64,000 nucleotides of DNA from Streptomyces sulphureus DSM 40104 (GTDB taxonomy: Bacteria > Actinomycetota > Actinomycetes > Streptomycetales > Streptomycetaceae). The position numbers and the translations under genes were made by a program. The stretch lies in the NCBI RefSeq assembly GCF_000381025.1, contig NZ_KB905819.1, positions 62,001 to 126,000 on the forward strand, written 5' to 3'. Below, in pieces: positions 1-7,248 of the stretch. The notes under the pieces are model-generated. The model did not search any database. It was not told the origin of the DNA and worked only from the letters and a program-made list of their open reading frames with translations. The stretch's first letter is position 1. Every line of letters begins with the position of its first letter.

Positions 1-1
1 C

Positions 2-622
2 GGCGAGTTCCTCTACCGCGTCGGCAGGGTGCGGACACGGTACGTCCCGGAGCCGGAGGACGAGCCCGGCAGCGAGATCGTCTCGCGCCCGTATCCCACC
101 GGCGGCTCCGCCTTCGAGTTGGAGCTGTACCTCACGATCCGGCGCTGCGCCGGTGTGGAACCGGGCAGCTACTACTACGACCCGGTCGGCCACCGGCTCG
201 TGCTCGTGAACGACGATCCCGGGGACCGCAGGGCCATGCTGGACGTCGCCGCCGTCTCGACGTCCAGGGAGGCCGACCCGGAGGTCCTGATCACCATGAC
301 CTCCCGCTTCCAGCGGCTCTCCTGGAAGTACAGCGGTATGGCCTACGCGACGACCCTGCGGCACACCGGCGTCCTGTACCAGACCATGTACCTCGTCGCC
401 ACGGCTATGGGTCTCGCTCCGTGCGGTATCGGGATCGGGGACGCGGACATGTCCGCGCGTGTTCTCGGGCTCGACTACCTGGAGGAGTCCTCCGTCGGCG
501 ATTTCCTCCTCGGCAGCCGCCCGCCGGGCGATCCCGGTATCTGGGACCGCGAACAGGGCTGGGAATGGGTCAACGATCCGGAATGGGCGGCGTGGGCCGG
601 CAGGACGCTGGGCCGTACGTGA
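2..622 (+). CDS. SagB/McbC-type nitroreductase-fold dehydrogenase, C-terminal part (5' end off window)
   Basis: The reading frame is open from base 2, so the start lies left of the window and 206 residues are visible. The visible part carries SagB-family hallmarks: a YP.GGSAFELELYL segment near residue 33, a conserved SYYYDP turn, the Y-x-x-M-A-Y region, and the C-terminal GLAPCGIG..D followed by a LGLDY..E segment typical of FMN nitroreductase-fold proteins. In azole-forming RiPP pathways such enzymes oxidise azolines to azoles with FMN. A second, complete dehydrogenase-like gene lies at 9187-10764, so this one is an extra oxidase rather than the only azoline dehydrogenase. A rho-independent terminator follows it, separating it from the precursor gene. 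Family assignment is good; its exact substrate is inferred. Confidence 0.8.
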   Translation, partial: GEFLYRVGRVRTRYVPEPEDEPGSEIVSRPYPTGGSAFELELYLTIRRCAGVEPGSYYYDPVGHRLVLVNDDPGDRRAMLDVAAVSTSREADPEVLITMTSRFQRLSWKYSGMAYATTLRHTGVLYQTMYLVATAMGLAPCGIGIGDADMSARVLGLDYLEESSVGDFLLGSRPPGDPGIWDREQGWEWVNDPEWAAWAGRTLGRT

Positions 623-645
623 CCCGGCGAGTGACGGCACCGAAT

Positions 646-676
646 CCCCCGCCCTCGGCGCGGGGGTGTTTTTTCG
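646..676 (+). terminator. Rho-independent terminator after the SagB-like gene
   Basis: CCCCCGC (646-652) pairs with GCGGGGG (660-666) across a 7-base loop and is followed by TGTTTTTT. This is the clearest U-tract terminator in the window and it insulates the precursor gene from upstream transcription. Confidence 0.85.
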
Positions 677-733
677 TCACCGCTGCGGAATTAACGAATC
701 CGCTTTCGGTTGTGATATCGGTAATCGAGCGGA

Positions 734-745
734 TGACAAGTGTCA
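734..745 (+). promoter_or_regulatory. Palindromic operator candidate upstream of the precursor gene
   Basis: TGACAAGTGTCA is a perfect 5+5 inverted repeat (TGACA, two-base spacer, TGTCA), about 100 bases before the precursor start. Related palindromes sit in the divergent promoter at 1694-1726 and upstream of the ABC operon at 16107-16139. A weak partner (TGATATCGGTAA) lies 21 bp upstream at 713-724. No binding protein can be named from this window. Confidence 0.45.
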
Positions 746-844
746 ATGAGGCCCGGCGAGGTGTGGTGTTTCGGTGGAGAATTCGAAACGATATGCCTTG
801 CGTGGCCGTCCGGCCGTGCAAAGGAATTAGCAGAGGAGTTCTCA

Positions 845-1021
845 ATGAGCAATGTCACGGTTGACTCCATCGACATCGAGCAGGTCTTCGACTCGTTCGA
901 CGTGACCGAGCTGGAGGTTCTCGAGGTCTCGCAGGGTGTCGCCCAGCCCGAGATGGGCGCTTCCGGCGGCACCGTCGGCACCTCGTCCTCCTCGTCCACC
1001 TGCTCCTCGTCCACCTGCTGA
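845..1021 (+). CDS. Thiopeptide-type RiPP precursor peptide
   Basis: This is a 58-residue peptide started by ATG at 845, with GAGGAG seven bases upstream. The in-frame GTG at 740 is rejected because the RBS and the acidic leader both begin here. Residues 1-39 form an acidic leader (DSIDIEQVF, ELEVLEVS) ending in VAQPEMGA. That matches the end of known thiopeptide leaders such as that of lactazole (VALPENGA), after which the core Ser1 begins. The predicted core is residues 40-58: SGGTVGTSSSSSTCSSSTC, with 9 Ser, 4 Thr and 2 Cys. Ser1 would supply one dehydroalanine of the pyridine; the partner Ser is not obvious. Position 2 is Gly, so no azole is expected there, as in lactazole where it is Trp. 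The final ten residues are SSSTC twice, encoded by a perfect 15-bp tandem repeat. Class is confident; exact cleavage and ring size are inferred. Confidence 0.88.
   Translation: MSNVTVDSIDIEQVFDSFDVTELEVLEVSQGVAQPEMGASGGTVGTSSSSSTCSSSTC
989..1018 (+). repeat. 15-bp perfect tandem repeat inside the precursor core
   Basis: TCCTCGTCCACCTGC occurs twice without gap (989-1003 and 1004-1018), encoding SSSTC-SSSTC just before the stop codon. Removing one copy leaves a 14-residue core, the length of the lactazole core. This suggests recent extension of the product tail by duplication. Confidence 0.95.
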
Positions 1022-1054
1022 CGAGAGCCTGCTGTCCCAGGTGACAGGTGCGAC

Positions 1055-1079
1055 GGCGTCCACCCCGGTGGTGGGCGCC
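1055..1079. terminator. Hairpin between precursor and convergent membrane gene
   Basis: GGCGTCCACC pairs with GGTGGGCGCC (one G-T pair) around a CCGGT loop, 33 bases after the precursor stop and 22 bases beyond the stop of the convergent minus-strand gene. It probably serves both directions; no U-tract is present. Confidence 0.5.
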
Positions 1080-1100
1080 GCCGCCCTTCCCCGACCCGGC

Positions 1101-1658
1101 TCAGCCGCGGTGGGCGACGTGCGCGGCGGTGGCCCACAGTGCGAGGGCGGCGCCGAAGCCGAGCAGGAGCCGGGCGTCGGCCCCGCCCGCGGGAAGCAGG
1201 GCGCAGGCGAGGGCGAGGGAGGTCAACAGGCCGCCCGTCCACCAGTACTGCGGCTGTGCGAAAAACCTGGCCAGCGGGAGGAAGTGCAGGCCGACGACGA
1301 GGCACACGGCGACGGGGATGTAGTCCCAGAGGTCGAACCGGCCGAGCGCGAAGACCGCCCCCACGATCGCCACGGTCTGCCCGATGTTGACGAGTCGGAA
1401 GATCCGCAGGCTGCTCGGCAGCACCCGGCGTATTCGTCTGGGCCGCGTGCGCGTACCGAGGCGAACGGTGAGGGCCACCGCGGCAGCGGCGACGAGGACC
1501 GCCGCTGCGAATGCGGAGAAAAGAGCGGGCCCCTGCACCTGCGGTGCGAGCCCCGAAACACCCAGGATTTCCCACATCGAGGCGAAAGCGGACATTATGA
1601 CTGCGCCTTGCAGTCGGCCGTCCCCGCTCAGTTTTCCCCTGCTGGATTCATCGGTCAC
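1101..1658 (-). CDS. Integral membrane protein of unknown function within the thiopeptide cluster
   Basis: This 185-residue protein reads divergently from the modification operon. It shows about four or five hydrophobic segments: residues about 46-66 (FSAFAAAVLVAAAAVALTV), 93-108, 112-130 (YIPVAVCLVVGLHFLPLA), 138-157 and 160-178. A positively charged loop (RTRPRRIRR) lies after the first. No family is recognised. The GTG at 1658 gives the longest form. ATG at 1595 (MSAFASMWEI, with AAGG upstream) is a reasonable alternative start. Position inside the cluster and a shared divergent promoter suggest a role in immunity, transport or membrane anchoring of the pathway, but nothing in the sequence proves it. 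Confidence 0.75.
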   Translation of the reverse strand: MTDESSRGKLSGDGRLQGAVIMSAFASMWEILGVSGLAPQVQGPALFSAFAAAVLVAAAAVALTVRLGTRTRPRRIRRVLPSSLRIFRLVNIGQTVAIVGAVFALGRFDLWDYIPVAVCLVVGLHFLPLARFFAQPQYWWTGGLLTSLALACALLPAGGADARLLLGFGAALALWATAAHVAHRG

Positions 1659-1693
1659 TTATGCATCCTACCGTGATGTTTCCGCGGAATGCG

Positions 1694-1726
1694 GCACAGG
1701 TGTCACGAGTTGGGTGACGGATGTCA
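1694..1726 (+). promoter_or_regulatory. Tandem operator candidates in the divergent promoter of the modification operon
   Basis: GCACAGGTGTCA (1694-1705) and TGACGGATGTCA (1715-1726) match the palindrome TGACA-NN-TGTCA at 8 and 9 of 10 positions and start 21 bp apart, two helical turns. They lie in the 123-bp region between the divergent membrane protein gene and the pyridine-synthase gene, so one regulator could act on both. Confidence 0.45.
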
Positions 1727-1781
1727 GTAACCGCTCGGTAATCCTTTTCCGGCCGCGATCGATTCCTGAAGAGTGAGGGTC

Positions 1782-2942
1782 ATGAGAGGCGAAGTGGTAA
1801 AAGACCGAGGCGATGCTCCGGCACCCGGTTCCACGGGCGTGCGGGTTTTCACGGGTGCGCCGGTGACGTTGGCGTGGATCTCCCGGTCGGTGCTTCCCTT
1901 CGTCCGTTTCGTGCAGGAGAGCGGGGGCGCCGTCGTACGGCTGCGCCGGGGATGGCTGCACGGTCCGCACGTGGACGTCCTCGCGCGGGGTGCGCTGGGG
2001 CAGGAGCTGCCGTGGACGGCCCTCGCGCGGCAGCTCGACGCGGGCCCGCCCCCCGAGCAGGCGAGGGCGCTCGACGAGAAGACCTACCTGGAGCAGGCGC
2101 GCGAGTTCGGCCGTCTCGAGGCGGTGCCTCCGCCGTACCTCCCCATGCGTGCACACGGCGAGGTCGAACTCCTCAGCGCCGACGACACGGCCGCGAGCGA
2201 CCCCCTGCTGCACGACCTGCGGGAGGCCGAGGTCGTGCAGGGGGCGATGTGCCCGCCCCTGCTGGCGACGATCGAGGAGCTGGCGAAGGACCCGTCCGTC
2301 GCCACCGTCCGGCTCGCCGAGGCGTTCCTCGCACTGGGCGACTCCTACTTCCTCGGACTGCCGCACGGCGCCTTCTCGTTCCGCTCGCACGCCGAAGCCT
2401 TCCTGGGCTGGGCGGCCCCCACGAAGGACATGCGCCCCGTCTTCGCCGCGCGGCTCGCCAAGGAGGCGCCCGGCCTGCGCCGAGCGGTGGAGCAGCGCCT
2501 CGCCGGAGACGTCAGCGCCGCGGCGGCCGGGTGGCGCACCGCCTTCGCCTACGCCTCGGGGACCCTGGACAGCGCCGTCAGCCAGGGACGGCTCACCCCC
2601 GAAATGCTGGACCGGGTCAACGCCGCCGTGGACACCACCGCGATGGGGCCTCCCACGAAACCGGGCGAAGTGCCGCAGGGGCAGCACCCGGACACGGCGT
2701 TCCACCGCGCCGTGGCGGAGTCCGGCGTGATCGACGACCCGCCCCCCTGGTTCGCCTCCTACCGCATGCTGATCAACCTCTTCTACCAGCAGCTTCCCCT
2801 GCTCACCGTCTCTCCGATGCAGCGGTACTACATGTGCTGGGCGCTCGCCGAGACGCTCGACGAGGTCCTCGGGGAAACCTGGCAGGAGCGGTTGGCCAAG
2901 GGGCGGACGCGCTGGGTGCAGACCCAGGGGGCCGCGCGATGA
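1782..2942 (+). CDS. SpaB_C-like thiopeptide pyridine synthase (probable)
   Basis: This is a 386-residue protein related to the C-terminal domain of LanB dehydratases. Residues about 20-60 resemble the SpaB_C core (PVTLAWISRSVLPFVRFV, then RLRRGWLHGPHVDVLAR). The C-terminal H-x-x-x-NRL element needed for glutamate elimination is absent and is replaced by VSPMQRYYMCWALAET. That loss, in a cluster with a separate intact elimination protein at 10775-11722, is what points to pyridine synthase, the enzyme that joins two dehydroalanines by a formal aza-[4+2] cycloaddition and releases the leader. ATG at 1782 is preferred over GTG at 1773 because GTGAGGG sits just before it. The stop overlaps the next start (ATGA). 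If this assignment is wrong, the two SpaB_C proteins could have swapped roles. Confidence 0.72.
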   Translation: MRGEVVKDRGDAPAPGSTGVRVFTGAPVTLAWISRSVLPFVRFVQESGGAVVRLRRGWLHGPHVDVLARGALGQELPWTALARQLDAGPPPEQARALDEKTYLEQAREFGRLEAVPPPYLPMRAHGEVELLSADDTAASDPLLHDLREAEVVQGAMCPPLLATIEELAKDPSVATVRLAEAFLALGDSYFLGLPHGAFSFRSHAEAFLGWAAPTKDMRPVFAARLAKEAPGLRRAVEQRLAGDVSAAAAGWRTAFAYASGTLDSAVSQGRLTPEMLDRVNAAVDTTAMGPPTKPGEVPQGQHPDTAFHRAVAESGVIDDPPPWFASYRMLINLFYQQLPLLTVSPMQRYYMCWALAETLDEVLGETWQERLAKGRTRWVQTQGAAR

Positions 2943-5548
2943 GCCCGGGAGAGGCACCGCTGCTCGTCGCCGCCGCGCAGGAGGAAGCGGCGGTGGAGCC
3001 GTCGAGGGAGCCTCTGTGGCTCCTGCGCCTCAACCCGCTCCGTCGCACCCGCCTCGGCGATCCGACGTTGCGGGACCTGCTGACCCGACTGACGGCGGCC
3101 GAACGCGCAGTGCAGCAGGCCGCGCACCGGTGCTCCGACGAGCTCTACTCCCTCATCGGCGCCACGGCGGACGACGCCGAGCGCGGCCGGCTCATCGCCG
3201 CACGCAGGGCGATCCACAACGACCGCCCCCTCCGGGACGCTCCGCCGGCGGCGCCTGCGGTCGCCGAGTGGCTGCGCGCCCGGGAGGAACGCGGCACGCT
3301 GCGGGAAGAGGTCGCCGACCGCTACCGGGAGGGCGCCGACCGGGAGCGCCACAACCTCGCCGAGCTGCTCGGCGACGAGCACCTCCGCCGCTCGCTCGCC
3401 CTCGTCGCCCCGGAGGTGTACGCGGAGTCCGAGCGCTACCGGGCCGCGGTGGCGGAACCGGGCGGCCTCTCGGCGCGCGGTCGCAAGTCGGAGCGGGGGC
3501 TTCTCCAGTACGTCACCAGAGCCATGGTGCGCACCAGCCCGCTCGCCCGGTTCACGGCCGTCGGGATCGCCGTGCCCGAGCCGGGCGGTACCGACCCGGA
3601 CGAGGTGCGCTTCGAGAAGGCCACCGCTTTCCCGAGCCTGGACCGCGTGATGCTCGGTTACGTGCTCGGCGGCCTGCAACCGCCCGCGGGAGCCGCGCTG
3701 TTGGACGCCTGGGTGGCGCTCTCGCCCACCTCCGCCCTCGACGAGAGCCGGAGCACGCTCTACTTCCTCCGCGTCACCGACTCCGGTTTCCAGCGCCTCT
3801 CCGCGCCCGTCAAGGGCGTGGTCCGGGCGATGGTCGACGGGACCGTCATGGGCCCCCGACCGGTGCGCTCGGTCGTCGCGCACGTCGCCGGGCAGACCGG
3901 GTGCACGGCGCAGGAGGCGGCGAAAGCCGTGGCGCACGCCGTCCACCAGGGCGTCCTGTGCACGTACAACGAGCCGGAGGACGGGAGCGCCGACCTTTCG
4001 GTGCTGCTCACCCGCCCGGAAGCCCCGGGGGCCGCACACCTGGACGACGTGCGGGCGCGGCTGCCGCGCCTCGCGACCGGCTCCGTCGCCGACCGGCCGG
4101 GCGAACTCAGGGCGATCGAGGGCGACTTCGGGGAGCTGAGCCGCCTCGCCGGGCGTCCGGCGCGCGTCACGGTCGAGGAGGACTACGTACTGGAGCCGAT
4201 GACGGTCGACTCCTCCCGCTGGCGGCCCCGGCTCTCCGACCTCGGCGCCACGGTGGAGCTGCTCTCGGTCTTCGACTGGCTCCACGACGTGCGCGTCATG
4301 ACGACGGCCGCCTTCGTGGAGCGCTTCGGAGCCGGCGCGAACGTCTCCCTCGCCGAACACGCGGAGCCCCTCGTGCAGGAGGTCTCCCGCCGTGCGGCCG
4401 TGATGGGCGAGTCGTACGCGCACGGCGATCCGGGCGCGCTCGACGGACTGGGCACGGCGGGCGGCAGCCTGGAGCAGCTCTTCGCGCTGCGCCGCAGGGT
4501 GATCGAGGAGACCCAGAGCCGTATCACCGAGGCGGTGGAGAACGCGGAGGAGGACCTCACCCTCTCCGCGCGGGAAGCGGTCGAGCTCACCTCGGGACTG
4601 CCCGAGTGCATCCGCCGGGACCCGTTGAGCTATGGGGTGCTGGTGCAGGCGGCGGGGGACCGGCTCGTCTTCAACGACGGGCTGCCCGGGCACGGCATGC
4701 TGTACGCCCGCTTCCTCGACGCGGACAGGAGGCTGGGCGGTGCCTCCGTGCCGTACCTCGCCGAGCGCCTGCGCGAGCGCTTCGCATGGGACGGCGCCCA
4801 CGTCGTGGAGGACCGGGGGCTGCACCGCCTCAACGTCAACGCCCACCCGGAGATCCTGTCGGAGGGGCTGTGCCCCGACGACTGGTTCTCGCTGCGCCTC
4901 GTGCACGACGCCGCGTCCGACGCACTCGCCGTCGAGGACGCCGACGGGCGGCGCCTCCGGGTGCTCCCGCTCGGTACGGGACACCCGGGCCTCTTCCCGC
5001 CGCCGCTGTCTTTGGCGACCTCGCTCTCCACGGGAGGGCGCCTCAACAACGGCCTGCTCGACGGCTGGTACCGGGCGCACCACCCGGACGGGCAGCGCAC
5101 GCTGAGCCTCCCCAGGCTCTCGATCGGCGGCGTCGTGCTCGCCAGGCGCCGCTGGTACGGCGGCGCGGAGCTGGCCTCCGCGCTGGGCACCCCTCCCACG
5201 GAGCACGAGCGGCTGCTCGCACTCACCGCCTGGCGTGCACGGCACCAGGTGCCGGAGGAGGTCGTCGTGAAGACGGCGTTCGCCCAGGACTCGCCCCGGA
5301 CGCTCGACCCGGAGGACGTGCTCCCCCGCCGCCTCCAACACAAGCCCCAGTACGTGGACTTCTCCAGCGCACTGAGCACCCGGGTGCTGCCGAAGATGCT
5401 GGACCGCCGCGCGACGACCGAGGAGTCCGTCGACTACCTGGAGGAGGCCCTTCCCTCCGTGCGGGAGGGGACCCACGCACAGGAGTGGGTGGTGGAGATC
5501 GGGCGCGCCCCCGGCGGCCTGTTCGAGTACGAGGGAGAGAACCGATGA
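2939..5548 (+). CDS. LanB-type dehydratase N-terminal (glutamylation) enzyme
   Basis: This 869-residue protein is a stand-alone Lant_dehydr_N homologue, the half of a split LanB that transfers glutamate from glutamyl-tRNA to Ser/Thr of the precursor. The family motif TSPLARFTAVG occurs near residue 202, following YVTRAMVR. Later blocks include SLSTGGRLNNGLLDGWYRA and RHQVPEEVVVK. No SpaB_C elimination domain follows; that activity is encoded separately at 10775-11722, as in thiopeptide and goadsporin pathways. It overlaps the gene before it by ATGA and the gene after it by ATGA, so translation is probably coupled. With 13 Ser/Thr in the predicted core it has many possible substrates. Confidence 0.9.
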   Translation: MSPGEAPLLVAAAQEEAAVEPSREPLWLLRLNPLRRTRLGDPTLRDLLTRLTAAERAVQQAAHRCSDELYSLIGATADDAERGRLIAARRAIHNDRPLRDAPPAAPAVAEWLRAREERGTLREEVADRYREGADRERHNLAELLGDEHLRRSLALVAPEVYAESERYRAAVAEPGGLSARGRKSERGLLQYVTRAMVRTSPLARFTAVGIAVPEPGGTDPDEVRFEKATAFPSLDRVMLGYVLGGLQPPAGAALLDAWVALSPTSALDESRSTLYFLRVTDSGFQRLSAPVKGVVRAMVDGTVMGPRPVRSVVAHVAGQTGCTAQEAAKAVAHAVHQGVLCTYNEPEDGSADLSVLLTRPEAPGAAHLDDVRARLPRLATGSVADRPGELRAIEGDFGELSRLAGRPARVTVEEDYVLEPMTVDSSRWRPRLSDLGATVELLSVFDWLHDVRVMTTAAFVERFGAGANVSLAEHAEPLVQEVSRRAAVMGESYAHGDPGALDGLGTAGGSLEQLFALRRRVIEETQSRITEAVENAEEDLTLSAREAVELTSGLPECIRRDPLSYGVLVQAAGDRLVFNDGLPGHGMLYARFLDADRRLGGASVPYLAERLRERFAWDGAHVVEDRGLHRLNVNAHPEILSEGLCPDDWFSLRLVHDAASDALAVEDADGRRLRVLPLGTGHPGLFPPPLSLATSLSTGGRLNNGLLDGWYRAHHPDGQRTLSLPRLSIGGVVLARRRWYGGAELASALGTPPTEHERLLALTAWRARHQVPEEVVVKTAFAQDSPRTLDPEDVLPRRLQHKPQYVDFSSALSTRVLPKMLDRRATTEESVDYLEEALPSVREGTHAQEWVVEIGRAPGGLFEYEGENR

Positions 5549-7248
5549 GGATGCGAGCAAGGCCGTATCTGCACTGTGCACCGGTGCCGGACGGGGTCTA
5601 CTTCAGCGGTGCGCGGACCCAGTTCGTCCTCCGCGGCTGGGACCGGTTGTTCAAGGTCGCCGACGTGTGCGTGCCGCTCCTCGAACGGGGGACGACCGAG
5701 GACGAGTTGGTCGAGGCGCTGGGGACCGAGCGCTCCCGCTCCGTCGTGCGCCTCCTGACGGGCGGCCTCCGCGACCACGGCATGCTCCTGGAGGGCGAGT
5801 CCCTCCTGGCGTCCGCTCCGAGCGAGGCGGACCGGACGCGGTACGCGGGTGCGCTCGCCTATCTGGAGTCGGTCTGTGCCGACCCGTACGCGGCCTTCGC
5901 CAGGGTCCGCGCGGCCCGGGTCGCACTCCTCGGTCCCGACGACGCGGTGCAGCCCGCGGTGCGGGGCCTCGAACGCGCCGGGGTCGGCGAGGTGCACGCG
6001 GTGGACGCCGCCGAGCCGTACGCCTGGCGCGGTGCGGACGCGGTGGTCTGCTGCGGCAGCGCCGCGGAACCGCTCGCCGAGCAGCTCGTGGTGCGCGTGG
6101 CCCGGGACGTGCCCGAAGGCGTCGCGGTCGTGCCGGTGCTGCTCGACGAGCACGTGCTGCAAGCCGGACCCGCGGTCCGCGGGGACGCGGCGCAGCCGAG
6201 GCTTTCCGCCGTCCGCAGGCGGGTGCAGGCGTGGGCGCAGGGCGAGGGCCTCCGGCCGGCCGCCCGGCCGGTCGCGGACGCGATGGCCGGCGCGCTCGCG
6301 GGGCAGCTCGCCCTCGACGCCCTGGCAGGGGTCGGCGAGGAAGGCGCCGCTTACGTGGTGCACGGCGACGAACTCACCGCCGAGCGGATCGTCGTCGCGC
6401 CGCCCGCCGGCGGGACGGAAGCCGGCGTCCGGGCGCTATCGGAGGCGGACAGGGAGGCGGTACCCGACGCCGACGAAGCGATCGAGCGCGTCCACACCTT
6501 CACCCGGCGCTTCACGGGCCTCCTCGCCCCGTCGCAGGCGGAGCAGGATCTTCCGCAGATGCCGCTGGCCATCCGCGAGATGGACTTCCGTACGGGCAGC
6601 GCCGGCCGGGTCGCCGTATGGGGGGCGCACCAGCGCGACGCGACGGTGGGGGCCGTCCTGGAGGTCCTGCGGCGTTCGGGGCGGTTGCCCGCCGGGCGCG
6701 GGAAGGGCGCCGCCGGCCTGACCGAGGAGCGCTGGCTCCTCGACGGCGCGCTGCGGCACCTCGCCGCCGAGGCACAGCCTCTGGACGCGGAGATCGTCGA
6801 GAGCGAGGAGACGCAGCGCATCCGCCGCACACTGCGGGACTGGCAGGCCGGCCCGCTCACCGTCCGCCTCGCCGAAGTGCCCGGAGTCGACTGGCGGTTG
6901 GCCCGGGTCGAGCACGCGCGCAGCGGCGAACTCCTCGGCGCCGCCTGGGCCTCGGACGCGGACACCGCGGTCCGCGAGGCCCTGAGCACGAGCCTTGCAG
7001 CGGCCCGGATCGGCGCCGCCCGCGACGGCGCCACCGACCTGCCCCTGCTGCGTACGGACGCGCTCCAACTGGCGGAAGCGGAGCAGGTCGACGCGGTGCG
7101 TGCGCAGATCTGCCGGCTCGCCGCCGCCCGGGGCGTCTCCTTCGAGGGCCGTCCGCTGCGGCGGGACCCCGTGCTGGGCGCACTGCCCTTCTGGTTCGGC
7201 CCCGTCGTGGTCCGCCGACTCACCGAGGAGCCTCCGCATGCGCGATGA
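5545..7248 (+). CDS. RRE-containing, ThiF-like (Ocin-ThiF) partner protein of the YcaO cyclodehydratase
   Basis: A 567-residue TOMM leader-peptide-binding protein. Residues about 1-90 look like a PqqD-like winged-helix RiPP recognition element: RPYLHCAPVPDGVYF, FVLRGWDRLFKVADVCVPLL, then a small HTH. This would bind the precursor leader. The middle contains a degenerate E1-like Rossmann region (ARVALLGPDDAVQPAVRGLERAG) with no adenylation signature. The typical CxxC zinc pair of E1-like partners is not visible here but a CxxC...CxxC pattern appears at the start of the next protein. The start overlaps the upstream stop (ATGA) and its own end overlaps the YcaO gene by 11 bases. It is expected to present the precursor to the YcaO enzyme. 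Confidence 0.82.
   Translation: MRMRARPYLHCAPVPDGVYFSGARTQFVLRGWDRLFKVADVCVPLLERGTTEDELVEALGTERSRSVVRLLTGGLRDHGMLLEGESLLASAPSEADRTRYAGALAYLESVCADPYAAFARVRAARVALLGPDDAVQPAVRGLERAGVGEVHAVDAAEPYAWRGADAVVCCGSAAEPLAEQLVVRVARDVPEGVAVVPVLLDEHVLQAGPAVRGDAAQPRLSAVRRRVQAWAQGEGLRPAARPVADAMAGALAGQLALDALAGVGEEGAAYVVHGDELTAERIVVAPPAGGTEAGVRALSEADREAVPDADEAIERVHTFTRRFTGLLAPSQAEQDLPQMPLAIREMDFRTGSAGRVAVWGAHQRDATVGAVLEVLRRSGRLPAGRGKGAAGLTEERWLLDGALRHLAAEAQPLDAEIVESEETQRIRRTLRDWQAGPLTVRLAEVPGVDWRLARVEHARSGELLGAAWASDADTAVREALSTSLAAARIGAARDGATDLPLLRTDALQLAEAEQVDAVRAQICRLAAARGVSFEGRPLRRDPVLGALPFWFGPVVVRRLTEEPPHAR

Noticed and set aside
740..844. Longer precursor form starting at GTG 740
   Set aside because: GAGGAG precedes ATG 845 at the right distance, and the extension is not leader-like (Trp/Cys-containing, uncoupled from the acidic leader).
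1042..1053. TGACAGGTGCGA as another copy of the cluster palindrome
   Set aside because: Only one half matches and it lies downstream of the precursor stop, not in a promoter.
57..2200. Other overlapping frames on either strand across the cluster, such as 691-1575 minus and 1874-2938 plus
   Set aside because: They are Arg/Pro/Ala-rich shadows of the true genes in GC-rich DNA, without RBS or family motifs.
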